64,000 nt of DNA from Apostichopus japonicus (taxonomy: Eukaryota > Echinodermata > Holothuroidea > Aspidochirotida > Stichopodidae), in the NCBI RefSeq assembly GCF_037975245.1, contig NC_092578.1, positions 9,216,359-9,280,358 on the forward strand, given 5' to 3'. Under the pieces are notes generated by a model. The model was not told the origin of the DNA. It searched no databases and worked only from the letters and a program-made list of their open reading frames with translations. This document shows positions 63,891 to 64,000 of the stretch, piece after piece (positions within the stretch are counted from its first letter, which is position 1; each line of letters opens with the position of its first letter). Position numbers and translations under genes: made by a program.

Positions 63891-64000
63891 ATGACTAAGG
63901 TTGAAACATAAACAAAGGAGATTGAAGGTTACAGAGAAAACTTCAAGAGTAATAAGCAATTAAGCGAAAACAGGTTAGCATGACTACACTATATACTACC

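Overview
This is a eukaryotic window: compact exons with consensus GT..AG borders, kilobase introns, many microsatellites and fragments of metazoan transposons. The main gene is an alpha integrin of the type without an I domain. The splicing style and the repeat families suggest a marine invertebrate deuterostome such as an echinoderm. That is inference; no single feature proves the taxon.

Layout. Positions 1-2334 hold the last three exons of one integrin alpha gene (copy A: juxtamembrane, transmembrane and cytoplasmic GFFKR exons). Positions 10112-49530 hold a second, essentially complete integrin alpha gene on the same strand (copy B: 25 exons, about 1,117 codons). Its 3' part is a paralogous copy of A: A 1-5715 matches B 42196-52998 almost throughout, so this is a tandem duplication with a unit of about 42 kb. 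A third remnant of the same 3' end, carrying only a truncated tail exon, lies at 57246-57868. Copy B is in frame through exons 3-25. Exon 2 has two apparent single-base insertions, and it sits beside a CTT microsatellite and a 100-N assembly gap, which favours assembly error over a true pseudogene.

A single-exon gene on the minus strand (55148-56701) encodes a type I membrane protein with four immunoglobulin-like modules and a tail with an ITIM-like tyrosine motif. From 59830 to the right edge there is the 5' part of a multi-exon plus-strand gene for a secreted or membrane protein of unknown family.

Mobile DNA is rich. A 3.2 kb element in integrin intron 6 has inverted ends of about 90 bp and a broken ORF of a widespread uncharacterised family ending in a CXC (tesmin/TSO1-like) cysteine motif. 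A 5.1 kb element with long composite inverted ends, carrying a nested dead LINE, is inserted in the penultimate intron of copy B. Copy A keeps the empty site, an uninterrupted AT repeat. Two hAT-like MITEs with recognisable ends and near-matching 8-bp target duplications, and three tRNA-derived SINE-like pieces, complete the picture.

The integrin and the Ig receptor are both cell-surface adhesion or recognition proteins. There is no direct evidence that they act together.
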